From the NCBI GenBank assembly GCA_002254895.1, contig NJDF01000063.1, forward strand, positions 1 through 7,724: a DNA stretch of 7,724 bases. The letters are read 5' to 3'. Shown here piece after piece: positions 1 through 6,282 of this stretch; the first letter of the stretch is position 1; each line of letters begins with the position of its first letter. The stretch comes from Thermoprotei archaeon ex4572_64 (GTDB lineage Archaea; Thermoproteota; Thermoprotei; Thermoproteales; Thermocladiaceae). The notes under the pieces were generated by a model that did no database searches, had not been told where the DNA came from, and worked only from the letters and a program-made list of their open reading frames with translations. Both the position numbers and the translations under genes were made by a program.

Positions 1-83
1 TACGAAACGATGTTGTATTGAATCTCAACGTAATGCTTTACCTTAACCATATCCTCAATAATCAGAGATGTGGAATTTCTCAC
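1..83 (-). CDS. N-terminus of an unidentified protein, cut by the left window edge
   Basis: An open frame runs from a GTG at 83 to the left edge on the minus strand, with a second in-frame start (ATG) at 50-48. The visible residues include EDMVKVKHYVEIQYNIVS, which has the mixed charged/hydrophobic look of a folded protein start. The frame is closed upstream by TAA at 98-96. An A/T-rich TATA-like stretch at 112-120 lies about 33 nt before the GTG, which fits an archaeal promoter divergent from proS. Only about 27 residues are visible, so no family can be assigned. The choice between GTG 83 and ATG 50 is open; the promoter distance favours the GTG. Confidence 0.45.
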   Translation of the reverse strand, partial: MRNSTSLIIEDMVKVKHYVEIQYNIVS

Positions 84-111
84 ATTATAAGTAACTTAAC
101 TTAGTTATCTA

Positions 112-120
112 TTTATTTAA
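112..120 (-). promoter_or_regulatory. TATA-like box for the leftward gene
   Basis: TTTATTTAA (plus strand) reads TTAAATAAA on the minus strand. It is centred about 33 nt before the GTG at 83, a plausible archaeal TATA position. It lies back to back with the proS promoter, making 84-177 a divergent promoter region. Confidence 0.35.
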
Positions 121-143
121 GCACGTTAGTTAGTAGGACGAAG

Positions 144-153
144 TTTTTAAAAA
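144..153 (+). promoter_or_regulatory. TATA box of proS
   Basis: TTTTTAAAAA is centred about 29 nt before the ATG at 178 and is preceded by a purine-containing stretch (CGAAG) that could be a BRE. The spacing implies transcription starts at or near the ATG, giving a leaderless mRNA. No Shine-Dalgarno sequence precedes the start, which agrees. Confidence 0.6.
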
Positions 154-177
154 TTCATAAACGCGTTAACCCTAGAA

Positions 178-1662
178 ATGAGTATGAGCAAGATTATTAA
201 CTTCAAAATTATTAGAGAAGGTGCTGAAAGACCTAGACAGAGATGGTATAAGTTTATTGAATGGTTTAACTGGATTATACAGGAAAGTGAATTTTGTGAT
301 TTTAGATATCCTGTAAAAGGCACTATTATCTGGAGACCATATGGATTGAAAGTTAGAAGATTTGTTGAGAATTATTTGAGAAAACTTCTTGAAGATACAG
401 GTCATGAGGAAGTACTCTTTCCCACATTCATACCCTACGAGTTTTTATCTAAGGAGAGTGAACATGTTAGAAGTTTTGAGAAAGAAGTCTTCTGGATCTC
501 TAGAGGTGGTGCTAGTGAAGAGAGACTCATCTTAAGACCAACAAGTGAAACTGCTATCATGCCTATGCTTAAATATTGGGTTCGAGATCATACAGACTTA
601 CCCTTCAAAATCTATCAAATTGTTAATGTGTTTAGAGCTGAAACTAAAGCAACACACCCCATGATTAGACTTAGAGAAGTGTCTATGTTTAAAGAAGCAC
701 ATACAGTACATGCTGACCGTGAAGATGCTGAGAGACAAGTTAAGGAGGCAATCGAGATTTATAGAAAATTTTTCGACTACTTGGGAATACCTTACTTAAT
801 ATCTAGAAGACCAGAGTGGGATAAGTTTGCAGGAGCAGTATATACTATAGCTTTTGATACTCTTCTACCTGACGGTAGAACACTACAAATAGGTACTGTG
901 CATTACTTAGGTATTAATTTTGCTAAAGCATTTGATATTAAGTACTTAAAGATTGATGGTACTCTAGATTACGTACATACTACAAGTTATGGAATTTCTG
1001 AGAGAGTAATTGCTAGTTTAATAGCTATTCACGGTGATGATCATGGATTAGCATTACCACCACAAATAGCGCCTATACAGATAGTCATTATACCCATAAC
1101 GTATAGAGGGGTAGAAAGTCTTGTTCTTGAAGAAGCTAGAAGAGTTGAACGTGAACTTAAAGAATGCGGTTTTAGAGTTTACTTAGACGAAAGGGAAGAG
1201 AAGACTCCTGGGTGGAAATACTATTACTGGGAGCTTAAAGGTGTTCCTCTAAGAATTGAAATTGGGCCTAAAGATCTTGAAACTAGACAGGTAGTGCTTG
1301 TAAGACGAGATAATTTTGAGAAGATTGCCATACCTAGAGAAGAATTGATCGATAGTGTCAAGTACATTCTTGAACTAATCAATACTAATCTCAAAGAACA
1401 TGCTTGGAACTTCTTAAAATCAAGAATTACAAGAGCAGTAAATATTGATGAAGCTAAGAGAGCTCTTAATCAAGGAATGATAGTACACGTACCTTGGTGT
1501 GGAGATAATGATTGTGGAGTGAAAATTCAGGAAGTACTTGATGCTGACGTTCTTGGAGTACCTATAGATGAAGATCCAGCAAGAGAGATAGAAGATTTAA
1601 GAGATCTTGCATGTCCTGAGAAGAGAGCAAACTACTGGATTAGACTTGCTAAGAGATATTGA
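178..1662 (+). CDS. proS: prolyl-tRNA synthetase, archaeal/eukaryal type
   Basis: Class II aminoacyl-tRNA synthetase that activates proline with ATP and charges tRNA-Pro in the cytoplasm. The 494-residue length is normal for the archaeal form, which lacks the bacterial editing insertion. Visible signatures are the [11 protein letters not shown] segment after about residue 120, class II motif 2 ([19 protein letters not shown]), and motif 3 ([20 protein letters not shown]) leading into the anticodon-binding domain ([20 protein letters not shown], then IGPKDLE). The C-terminal extension ends in RLAKRY, matching the conserved aromatic end of this type. The usual Cys4 zinc site shows only three cysteines (C441, C446, C479), with Lys482 where the fourth is expected. 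ATG 178 is preferred over ATG 184 because of the TATA box about 29 nt upstream. The frame is unbroken, unlike the genes further right. Confidence 0.97.
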   Translation: MSMSKIINFKIIREGAERPRQRWYKFIEWFNWIIQESEFCDFRYPVKGTIIWRPYGLKVRRFVENYLRKLLEDTGHEEVLFPTFIPYEFLSKESEHVRSFEKEVFWISRGGASEERLILRPTSETAIMPMLKYWVRDHTDLPFKIYQIVNVFRAETKATHPMIRLREVSMFKEAHTVHADREDAERQVKEAIEIYRKFFDYLGIPYLISRRPEWDKFAGAVYTIAFDTLLPDGRTLQIGTVHYLGINFAKAFDIKYLKIDGTLDYVHTTSYGISERVIASLIAIHGDDHGLALPPQIAPIQIVIIPITYRGVESLVLEEARRVERELKECGFRVYLDEREEKTPGWKYYYWELKGVPLRIEIGPKDLETRQVVLVRRDNFEKIAIPREELIDSVKYILELINTNLKEHAWNFLKSRITRAVNIDEAKRALNQGMIVHVPWCGDNDCGVKIQEVLDADVLGVPIDEDPAREIEDLRDLACPEKRANYWIRLAKRY

Positions 1663-1679
1663 AATATTACATACATTGG

Positions 1680-1687
1680 TTTTTAAG
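1680..1687 (+). promoter_or_regulatory. TATA-like box of the mazG-type gene
   Basis: TTTTTAAG is centred about 28 nt before the ATG at 1711, the same geometry as the proS promoter. It suggests that the small gene has its own leaderless transcript in addition to any read-through from proS, whose stop is at 1660-1662. Confidence 0.45.
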
Positions 1688-1710
1688 ACTACGCAGAGTC
1701 TATAATAGTA

Positions 1711-2007
1711 ATGGTCTCTATTAGAGATATTCAAAAATTAATGCACGATTTATACTACGAAAGGGACTCTAAGAGAGGTCTTGAAAGAACTTACATATGG
1801 TTTGTTGAAGAAGTTGGCGAGCTTGGTAGAGCAATATTAAAGAATGATCAGGAAGGTATTAAGGAAGAACTTGCTGACGTATTTGCATGGCTTGTAAGTT
1901 TATGCAATTTACTGAACATTGATCTTGAAGAAGTAATTCTAAAGAAGTATAGCTTGGTATGTCCAAAATGTAAATCCATACCTTGTAGATGTAGTTATAG
2001 AGAGTGA
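1711..2007 (+). CDS. MazG-like nucleotide pyrophosphohydrolase with a Cys-rich tail
   Basis: A 98-residue protein of the all-alpha MazG/dUTPase-like NTP pyrophosphohydrolase superfamily, which hydrolyses nucleoside triphosphates to monophosphates plus pyrophosphate, usually to remove non-canonical nucleotides. The metal-binding acidic residues are in place: E33, E34 and E37 in FVEEVGELGRA, then E53 and D56 in KEELADVFAWL. The C-terminus (about 84-94) carries CPKCKSIPCRC, a CxxC-x4-CxC pattern that looks like a small zinc knuckle; I believe it also occurs in other archaeal short MazG proteins. The gene is intact, lies 48 nt after proS, and meets gltX tail to tail with a one-base gap. The exact substrate cannot be told from sequence. 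Confidence 0.85.
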   Translation: MVSIRDIQKLMHDLYYERDSKRGLERTYIWFVEEVGELGRAILKNDQEGIKEELADVFAWLVSLCNLLNIDLEEVILKKYSLVCPKCKSIPCRCSYRE

Positions 2008-2008
2008 T

Positions 2009-3241
2009 TTAGTCATGAACATAACTACACTCTACTAAGTCTCTTTCAACTTTTCTAATCTTAACAAAACCGTATCTAACAAATTGAACTATATCATTTG
2101 GTCTTGTTTGGAGTAAATACTTTTCTCCAAAACCTTCCTCAATAACTACTTTATAATTATTGATAGGTTTCTTAATAATGACCTTAACGTTATCAGTACT
2201 TGATACCCACTGAATTATCTGCAATTTCAATTTTCTTGCAGTGTCCAGATCTAAACTATGTATTTCTGTAAGTACTTCATTACCTCTTAACTCTTTAAGC
2301 TTAATATTTGCTAAATCCATAAGTCTAACCATACCACTCTTAATGAGGTAGTCAATGTCTGACTTGTTAATGTATAACTCAACTCTGCCACTTTTAGGTT
2401 CAAGTCTTAGTAATCTATATCCCCTCTCTGGATGGGATGGATGGTATGGTATTTTAGCTTCAAGTACTTCATAAACCTTCTCAATTATTAGTCTCATAGG
2501 TTCATGTATCATCATGTAACGATTAGCTTTAGGTTCTAGGATTCTTCTATTGATAGTGTATAAATTTTCTAGAGATATAGTTGCATCTGTAGACTTTATA
2601 CCTACATGTAGCATTATTTCCCATATAGTTTCAGGCTGTATTCCTCTATTTCTAAGACCTGCAAGTGTTGGTAATGTAATATCATCATAACTTAAACCTA
2701 GAGCTTTAAGTTTGGACTTACTCAACGTAGCTCCTTCAATCATCAATCTACCGAAATGTATTGTTTCAGGCATTCTCCAACTCATATGTTGATAAATGTA
2801 CGATTGCTTGACAGTGTTTACATAGTGTTCTTGAGCTCTAAGTATGTGTGTAACTCTCATTAGGTAGTCGTCAATAGCTACAGCGAAGTTGTATGTAGGC
2901 CACACAGTATACTTGCTACCTGTTCTTGGATGTGGATATTTAGTAGTATCTATGATTCTCATAGCAACCCAATCACGAACTGAAGGATCTGGATGATTAA
3001 GATCAGTCTTAACTACAAGTACTGCCTCACCTTCACCATAATGTCCTGAAAGCATCTTTTCAAAAAGCTCAAGACTATATTCAGGACTCTCATCACGTGC
3101 ACTACATGGCTTTCCTACTCTCCTACTTTTCTCCCAATCTTTAGGTGTACATTTTGTCTTCTCAGCAACTACATATGCTCCACCCTTCTCTATCAATTTC
3201 TTAGCCATTTCATAGTAAATCTCCATTCTGTCAGATTGAAT
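2009..3241 (-). CDS. gltX: glutamyl-tRNA synthetase, C-terminal part (same gene as 3193-3780, separated by a frameshift)
   Basis: This is the rest of an archaeal/eukaryal-type class I GluRS, which charges tRNA-Glu (and, in archaea, tRNA-Gln, later converted by amidotransferase). Conserved sequence begins at the ATT at 3241 with [20 protein letters not shown], a GluRS core motif, although the first in-frame ATG is at 3226. Further on are [40 protein letters not shown] with [11 protein letters not shown], the KMSKS-equivalent loop [12 protein letters not shown], and the [11 protein letters not shown] and [12 protein letters not shown] segments leading to the C-terminal beta-barrel anticodon-binding domain. 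The usual GWDDPRL segment after the SKSK loop is a few residues shorter ([12 protein letters not shown]). As a free-standing ORF it would lack the ATP-binding half of the Rossmann fold, so ATG 3226 is unlikely to be a real start. The stop is at 2009-2011. Confidence 0.93.
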   Translation of the reverse strand: MQSDRMEIYYEMAKKLIEKGGAYVVAEKTKCTPKDWEKSRRVGKPCSARDESPEYSLELFEKMLSGHYGEGEAVLVVKTDLNHPDPSVRDWVAMRIIDTTKYPHPRTGSKYTVWPTYNFAVAIDDYLMRVTHILRAQEHYVNTVKQSYIYQHMSWRMPETIHFGRLMIEGATLSKSKLKALGLSYDDITLPTLAGLRNRGIQPETIWEIMLHVGIKSTDATISLENLYTINRRILEPKANRYMMIHEPMRLIIEKVYEVLEAKIPYHPSHPERGYRLLRLEPKSGRVELYINKSDIDYLIKSGMVRLMDLANIKLKELRGNEVLTEIHSLDLDTARKLKLQIIQWVSSTDNVKVIIKKPINNYKVVIEEGFGEKYLLQTRPNDIVQFVRYGFVKIRKVERDLVECSYVHD

Positions 3242-3780
3242 GGAATGTACTCTTCATCCCACTTAATACCTAGCCATTTAAGATCTTCTTTAATTAAATC
3301 GTAAGCTTCAAGTAATGGCTTTTTAATTCTTGGGTCAGTATCTTCAAATCTAAGTATGAATTTTGCTTTCCTACCCATATCCTCATACTTTAACTTATAT
3401 GCATAATTTAGCACGGCTGGTCTAGCGTTACCTAATGTAAGTACAAAATCAGGATTTGGTGCAAATCTTAAAGTGATAACTTCATACTTATCATCATTAG
3501 GGAGTCTAGGTAGAGTTTCAATAGTTTTCCTATGCTCTACTCTCTTCTCTTCAAGAAGTTCAGGCCATTTTTCTAGAAGAATTCTCCTCTGCTCATCAAT
3601 ACTTATAGAGTTAACTTTCTCAATGATCTTCTCAACGAGTTGTTTAATTTCTTTAGCTCTAGATTTAAGTTCAGGTTTTTCACTCATTACTTTGCTCATA
3701 ACTGCCTTAACATCAGCTTTACCACCATACTTAACAGCATTGTGTAGTGCATGCTTTAGAATAATTTCTTCAAGACTCAT
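3193..3780 (-). CDS. gltX: glutamyl-tRNA synthetase, N-terminal part, frameshifted after residue 178
   Basis: The first third of GluRS. Residues 1-90 form the helical N-terminal extension typical of archaeal GluRS ([20 protein letters not shown], then [10 protein letters not shown]). The catalytic Rossmann fold starts at about 100: [18 protein letters not shown] holds the HIGH-equivalent site as T115-L-G-N118, and [11 protein letters not shown] (141-151) plus [21 protein letters not shown] (158-178) follow. After Tyr178 the frame leaves the family: residues 179-195 (IPFNLTEW to the stop) are non-homologous, and the expected IQSDRM continues in another frame at 3241. Joining Tyr178 to the Ile codon at 3241-3239 gives the family register exactly and leaves 5 extra bases, 3242-3246. 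Joined length is about 588 residues, normal for the family. The start ATG at 3780 fits a TATA-like box about 24 nt upstream. Confidence 0.92.
   Translation of the reverse strand: MSLEEIILKHALHNAVKYGGKADVKAVMSKVMSEKPELKSRAKEIKQLVEKIIEKVNSISIDEQRRILLEKWPELLEEKRVEHRKTIETLPRLPNDDKYEVITLRFAPNPDFVLTLGNARPAVLNYAYKLKYEDMGRKAKFILRFEDTDPRIKKPLLEAYDLIKEDLKWLGIKWDEEYIPFNLTEWRFTMKWLRN
3237..3246 (-). other. gltX: frameshift site in gltX (ATTCC/ATTCA near-duplication)
   Basis: On the minus strand the two 5-mers ATTCC (3246-3242) and ATTCA (3241-3237) sit side by side. Removing one unit restores an unbroken GluRS core (DEEY joined to IQSDRM). A single missing base in CCATTCAA would also restore the frame but would leave two extra residues. 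No slippery heptamer or homopolymer run is present, so ordinary recoding is not indicated. Confidence 0.75.
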
Positions 3781-3799
3781 ACATGAAGATTTGAGTAGA

Positions 3800-3807
3800 C
3801 CTTAAAG
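3800..3807 (-). promoter_or_regulatory. TATA-like box of gltX
   Basis: Reads CTTTAAGG on the minus strand, centred about 24 nt before the gltX ATG at 3780, consistent with a leaderless mRNA. It shares the 102-bp divergent intergenic region (3781-3882) with the promoter of the MoxR gene. Confidence 0.5.
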
Positions 3808-3849
3808 TAAATTTTTCTCTAATTACTTTAAGTAATTGTTATTACGGCG

Positions 3850-3858
3850 TTAAGTATT
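3850..3858 (+). promoter_or_regulatory. TATA-like box of the MoxR-VWA operon
   Basis: TTTAAG-like sequence (TTAAGTATT) is centred about 29 nt before the ATG at 3883. No Shine-Dalgarno sequence precedes that ATG, so a leaderless start is likely. The match is weaker than at proS. Confidence 0.35.
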
Positions 3859-3882
3859 GAAGATCTAGGGTAGTTCAGACTT

Positions 3883-4431
3883 ATGAAAGTCTCTAAACTT
3901 AAGGAACTACTTCGTAGTGCACCTAAGGACTTAAGTATACTTCTACTTGGTGCTCCAGGAATTGGTAAGACTGAAGTTGTTAAAGATTTTGCAGTGGAGG
4001 AAGCTGAAAGTGAGGATAGAATTTTCATAAACTTTCATGAAGTTAAGGATTTTAATGATATTCTTCAAAAACCTGAAAAATACTACATATATCTCGACCT
4101 AGACTTAACCAAGATTAATCCTGATGAACTTTTAGGAATACCTTCAAGAATAGGTAATGAGTACTTCATATACGTTATACCTCTATGGGCAAAGATATTA
4201 TCATTAACTGGAATTAGTGGTCTACTATTTCTTGACGAAATAACCAACGTTCAGAGAGATGATATTATTGCTGCAGCTTACAGAATAATTCTTGATAGAG
4301 TTGTTGGTTTAAAGTCTGTTTTATCAGAGACTAGGATTGCAACCCCTGCTTTTTTTTTGTTTTTTTTTTGTTTTTTTTTTTTAGATGATAAATGTGAAAG
4401 ATTTAAGGTTGAAATTTGTAAAGATGATTAA
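3883..4431 (+). pseudogene. MoxR-family AAA+ ATPase, truncated at a poly-T tract
   Basis: The N-terminal half is a MoxR-type AAA+ ATPase: Walker A GAPGIGKTEVV (23-33) and Walker B LLFLDEITNV (114-123), with the MoxR-style segment TKINPDELLGIPSRIG in between. MoxR ATPases act as chaperones that remodel or activate partner proteins, often VWA-domain proteins encoded next door, as here. The family continues with sensor 1, an arginine finger and a helical lid, and is normally about 300 residues or more. Here the family resemblance stops at about residue 155 (VLSETRIATP), exactly where sensor 1 should begin. The frame then reads AFFLFFFCFFFLDD through a 33-base T tract and ends at residue 182, so roughly 130 residues are missing. 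Such a protein could bind but probably not turn over ATP normally. The cause may be real deletion or bad assembly. Confidence 0.82.
4350..4382 (+). repeat. 33-base T tract, T9 G T10 G T12
   Basis: Thirty-one T residues are interrupted by only two G (4359 and 4370), on the coding strand and inside the MoxR gene. It is the only such low-complexity run in the window. U-rich RNA stretches of this kind are the main intrinsic termination signal for archaeal RNA polymerase, so if real it should stop or weaken transcription into the VWA gene. It also marks the point where MoxR homology is lost, so it may be a gap-filling or chimeric-join artefact. Confidence 0.9.
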
Positions 4432-4480
4432 ACCTATAATCTCAAAAATTCTTGATGAGATCTCTGAGGTACTGGTATGA
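4385..4480 (+). other. possible displaced C-terminal tail of the MoxR protein
   Basis: After the T tract, the frame shifted by one base relative to the MoxR ORF is open for 31 codons from ATG 4385, while the ORF frame closes at 4431. It encodes a helix-prone tail (KFVKMIKPIISKILDEISEV) and its TGA at 4478-4480 overlaps the VWA-gene ATG as ATGA, a typical translational-coupling junction. This suggests it is the original MoxR C-terminus left after the middle was lost. It is too short to confirm by family, and chance is possible. Confidence 0.35.
4466..4470 (+). promoter_or_regulatory. Shine-Dalgarno sequence of the VWA gene
   Basis: GAGGT lies six bases before the ATG at 4477. It is the clearest ribosome-binding site in the window and fits an internal operon gene, whereas the first genes of transcription units here lack one. 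It supports 4477 as the true start. Confidence 0.6.
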
Positions 4481-5418
4481 TAGATATTGATAAGAAGTTA
4501 ATCGTTGAAGAGTTAAGTAAAATATATACAGCACTAAGTATAGACAAGCCATACCTAGTCTCACTAATTAAGGCTTTAAAAATTCTCATCACAGAGAAGC
4601 CTGATGCTCCAGCAATATTCACTACAGATAAGGAACTCGTCATTAACGCTCATTTCTGGAGAAATCTAGAATTAAATATTAAGAAGTTCATAATTGAACA
4701 TGAGTGTTTTCACTTAATTTTAAGACATGCAGTTAGGGTTAAGGAACTACATGATAGAAGAGGAGTACCCACAAATATTTCAGGAATAGCAGCTGATGTT
4801 GTTGTTAATAGTTTAGTGAAAATTCCTGAAGAATTTAAAGATAAAGTAATCACTCCAGAACTCATTGCAAACCTTTTGAAAATGAGTATTAATGAGATTA
4901 GGAGAATGAGTATGGAGGAGATAGCACTATTACTCTATAGACGTGAAGATGAAATTTTAAGTAGGGTAACACCACCAAGCGATATTGAGTATTCCATATC
5001 AATTCTGACTGGAAGCTCAACTTTCAATTACGAAGTTTTACAGGAAGGTGATTATGAGCTTTATGGTAAGAAAGGTCAAGATTTTGAGGAAGAATTAAGA
5101 AGAAGATTACTTAACGCACTAATCTACGCTAAACTTATAGGTAAAGTTCCTGAAGGATTTAATAGAGAAGTTGATTGGATGCTTAAAAGTAAAGTTGATT
5201 GGAGAGGTATACTTAGAGAAGCCTTAAGAGAAGGATTTACAGGAAGTTTTTGGAGAACTTGGTTAAAGGTTAATAGAAAGATGCCTGATCAACTTCCCGG
5301 ACATAAAGTATACACAACACCTAAGATACTAGTACTACTAGATACTTCAGGAAGTATTACAGAGAAAGAACTTGATACTGTAAAGGTGGTGGAGGAACAG
5401 TTATTAAGCCAGCACTAG
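4477..5418 (+). CDS. DUF2201-like putative metallopeptidase with VWA-like domain, N-terminal part, broken at the VWA domain
   Basis: The N-terminal domain resembles the putative metallopeptidase domain that accompanies MoxR ATPases (DUF2201 type): HECFH at 75-79 is an HExxH zinc motif, and GIAADVVVNS (103-112) is the following conserved helix. The conserved VDWRGILREALREG segment (240-253) leads to the VWA-like domain, whose metal-site strand is KILVLLDTSGSI (283-294), containing DxSGS. After about residue 301 the family is lost: the frame reads VKVVEEQLLSQH and stops. The second metal-site motif (GGGGT) appears at once in another frame at 5385. Only about 8-10 residues therefore separate two motifs usually about 50-60 residues apart. 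A natural role would be a substrate-binding or protease partner worked on by the MoxR ATPase upstream, whose gene end overlaps this ATG. Its enzymatic activity is not proven for the family. Confidence 0.82.
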   Translation: MIDIDKKLIVEELSKIYTALSIDKPYLVSLIKALKILITEKPDAPAIFTTDKELVINAHFWRNLELNIKKFIIEHECFHLILRHAVRVKELHDRRGVPTNISGIAADVVVNSLVKIPEEFKDKVITPELIANLLKMSINEIRRMSMEEIALLLYRREDEILSRVTPPSDIEYSISILTGSSTFNYEVLQEGDYELYGKKGQDFEEELRRRLLNALIYAKLIGKVPEGFNREVDWMLKSKVDWRGILREALREGFTGSFWRTWLKVNRKMPDQLPGHKVYTTPKILVLLDTSGSITEKELDTVKVVEEQLLSQH

Positions 5419-5615
5419 AGGTGGCTTTAAAAATTCACAAATCAAGTGATGAGGTTGTAATATTAAGTGATGGATTAATCAGTGATATTCATGACGTTGA
5501 AGTTCAAGAGATACTTTCAAGATTAGCTATGAAAAGTAGTAAAGCTATATTTGTAACAACATTAGAAATACCCAAATTACCTTTAAGATTTAAAGTCATC
5601 AAGATTGAGATCTAG
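5376..5615 (+). pseudogene. C-terminal part of the same VWA-like gene, in another frame
   Basis: The frame opens at 5376 after a TGA at 5373-5375. GGGGTVIKPALEVALKIHK (from 5385) carries the conserved threonine of the second VWA metal-site motif. Then come EVVILSDGLISDIHD, with the DG of the third motif, and KAIFVTTLEIPKLPLRFKVI, matching the family end. The first candidate start inside it is GTG 5421, which would skip the GGGGT motif, so an independent protein is unlikely. It is the tail of the gene that starts at 4477, displaced by an out-of-frame loss of roughly 45 codons near 5376-5385. The stop is TAG at 5613-5615. Confidence 0.8.
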
Positions 5616-5682
5616 AAGTGAAGTTAAGAGAAATCTAATCAGCTATACAATGCTTAGTGATTACTTAATGTAGAAATAAGAA

Positions 5683-5688
5683 TTTATA
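5683..5688 (+). promoter_or_regulatory. TATA-like box of the 176-residue gene
   Basis: TTTATA is centred about 23 nt before the ATG at 5708, which suggests a separate leaderless transcript after the MoxR-VWA pair. The rest of 5616-5707 shows no ORF, hairpin or T-run terminator. Confidence 0.4.
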
Positions 5689-5707
5689 GGCTACTTCATA
5701 TATTGAG

Positions 5708-6238
5708 ATGTTGAGATCTGAAGCTTCTTTGAAGTATGAGAATGTAATGAAGGATTATCAGGAAGTACTTACCTATCTAAATGATGAGCTAGATAGAGAC
5801 TATAGGCTAGTTTTTGAAGCAAGTAGTAACTTATCTTTCTTCGTTCCCATAATTGACACTCTAGAAAGAGCACACTATGTAGTCTTCTCACCACCATATG
5901 GCATTTTAGAATTTGCAAGAAAAGGAATTCTTAAACTTAGGCTACTACATTACGATCCTAGAAGAAACAAAATCTATAGAGTTGACGATATTGGACAGAC
6001 ACCACTTTCACTTCTCTTAAATCTTAAAAGTATAAGGCGAGTAGTGTCTAGATATGTAGATTCATTAAGCAACAACGTACTTAAACAATTTCTAGATCTT
6101 GAGGAGTTGTGCAGCAACTACGTTGATGAGGTTTTAAAGAGAGCAAAGAGTAGAAAAAACATTTATAGTCTAAACATTGATCTGGGAGTAGTAAGTATTT
6201 TAACAAAGTTTATAGCTATGCTTAAAATTCTGCTATAA
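5708..6238 (+). CDS. unrecognised 176-residue protein
   Basis: I do not recognise the family. The protein is probably soluble and mainly helical: a charged N-terminal helix (residues 1-35, rich in E, D, K and Y), a mixed middle with HYVVFSPPYGILEFARKG (about 57-74) and LRLLHYDPRRNKIYRVDDIG, then a long charged helical section (LEELCSNYVDEVLKRAKSRK) and a hydrophobic end (VVSILTKFIAMLKILL). The end is too short and too charged upstream to be called a membrane anchor with confidence. Codon use (AGA arginine, A/T third positions) matches the neighbours and the frame is intact, so it is probably real. It lies 92 nt after the VWA gene on the same strand and is convergent with the PAPS-reductase gene, 44 nt away. 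A link to the MoxR-VWA pair is only positional. Confidence 0.65.
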   Translation: MLRSEASLKYENVMKDYQEVLTYLNDELDRDYRLVFEASSNLSFFVPIIDTLERAHYVVFSPPYGILEFARKGILKLRLLHYDPRRNKIYRVDDIGQTPLSLLLNLKSIRRVVSRYVDSLSNNVLKQFLDLEELCSNYVDEVLKRAKSRKNIYSLNIDLGVVSILTKFIAMLKILL

Positions 6239-6282
6239 CTATGATGAGTTCACAGGAGCGATTTATGATTAAGACCGGAGAG

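Noticed and set aside
172..405. Minus-strand ORF over the start of proS
   Set aside because: Antisense shadow of a well-supported gene, with Ser/Phe/Asn-rich low-information composition.
3230..3250. Programmed ribosomal frameshifting in gltX
   Set aside because: There is no slippery heptamer, homopolymer or obvious downstream structure, and the surplus is best explained as 5 bases rather than a one-base slip.
3420..3440. Loss of the first His of the GluRS HIGH motif (T115-L-G-N118)
   Set aside because: I recall TLGN-type variants in crenarchaeal GluRS, and the flanking RFAPNPD and ARPA residues are normal, so this is probably a lineage trait rather than a defect.
3473..3805. Plus-strand ORF of 110 codons
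   Set aside because: It lies opposite the gltX N-terminus, is Ser/Leu-rich as antisense shadows of Lys/Glu-rich genes tend to be, and has no family signature.
3828..4028. Minus-strand ORF over the MoxR start
   Set aside because: Antisense shadow; the plus strand there encodes a clear Walker A motif.
4434..4643. Minus-strand ORF over the start of the VWA gene
   Set aside because: Antisense shadow of a gene with its own Shine-Dalgarno sequence and HExxH domain.
6239..6282. Terminator between the convergent 176-residue gene and the PAPS-reductase gene
   Set aside because: The 44-base gap has neither a long T run nor a convincing hairpin on either strand.
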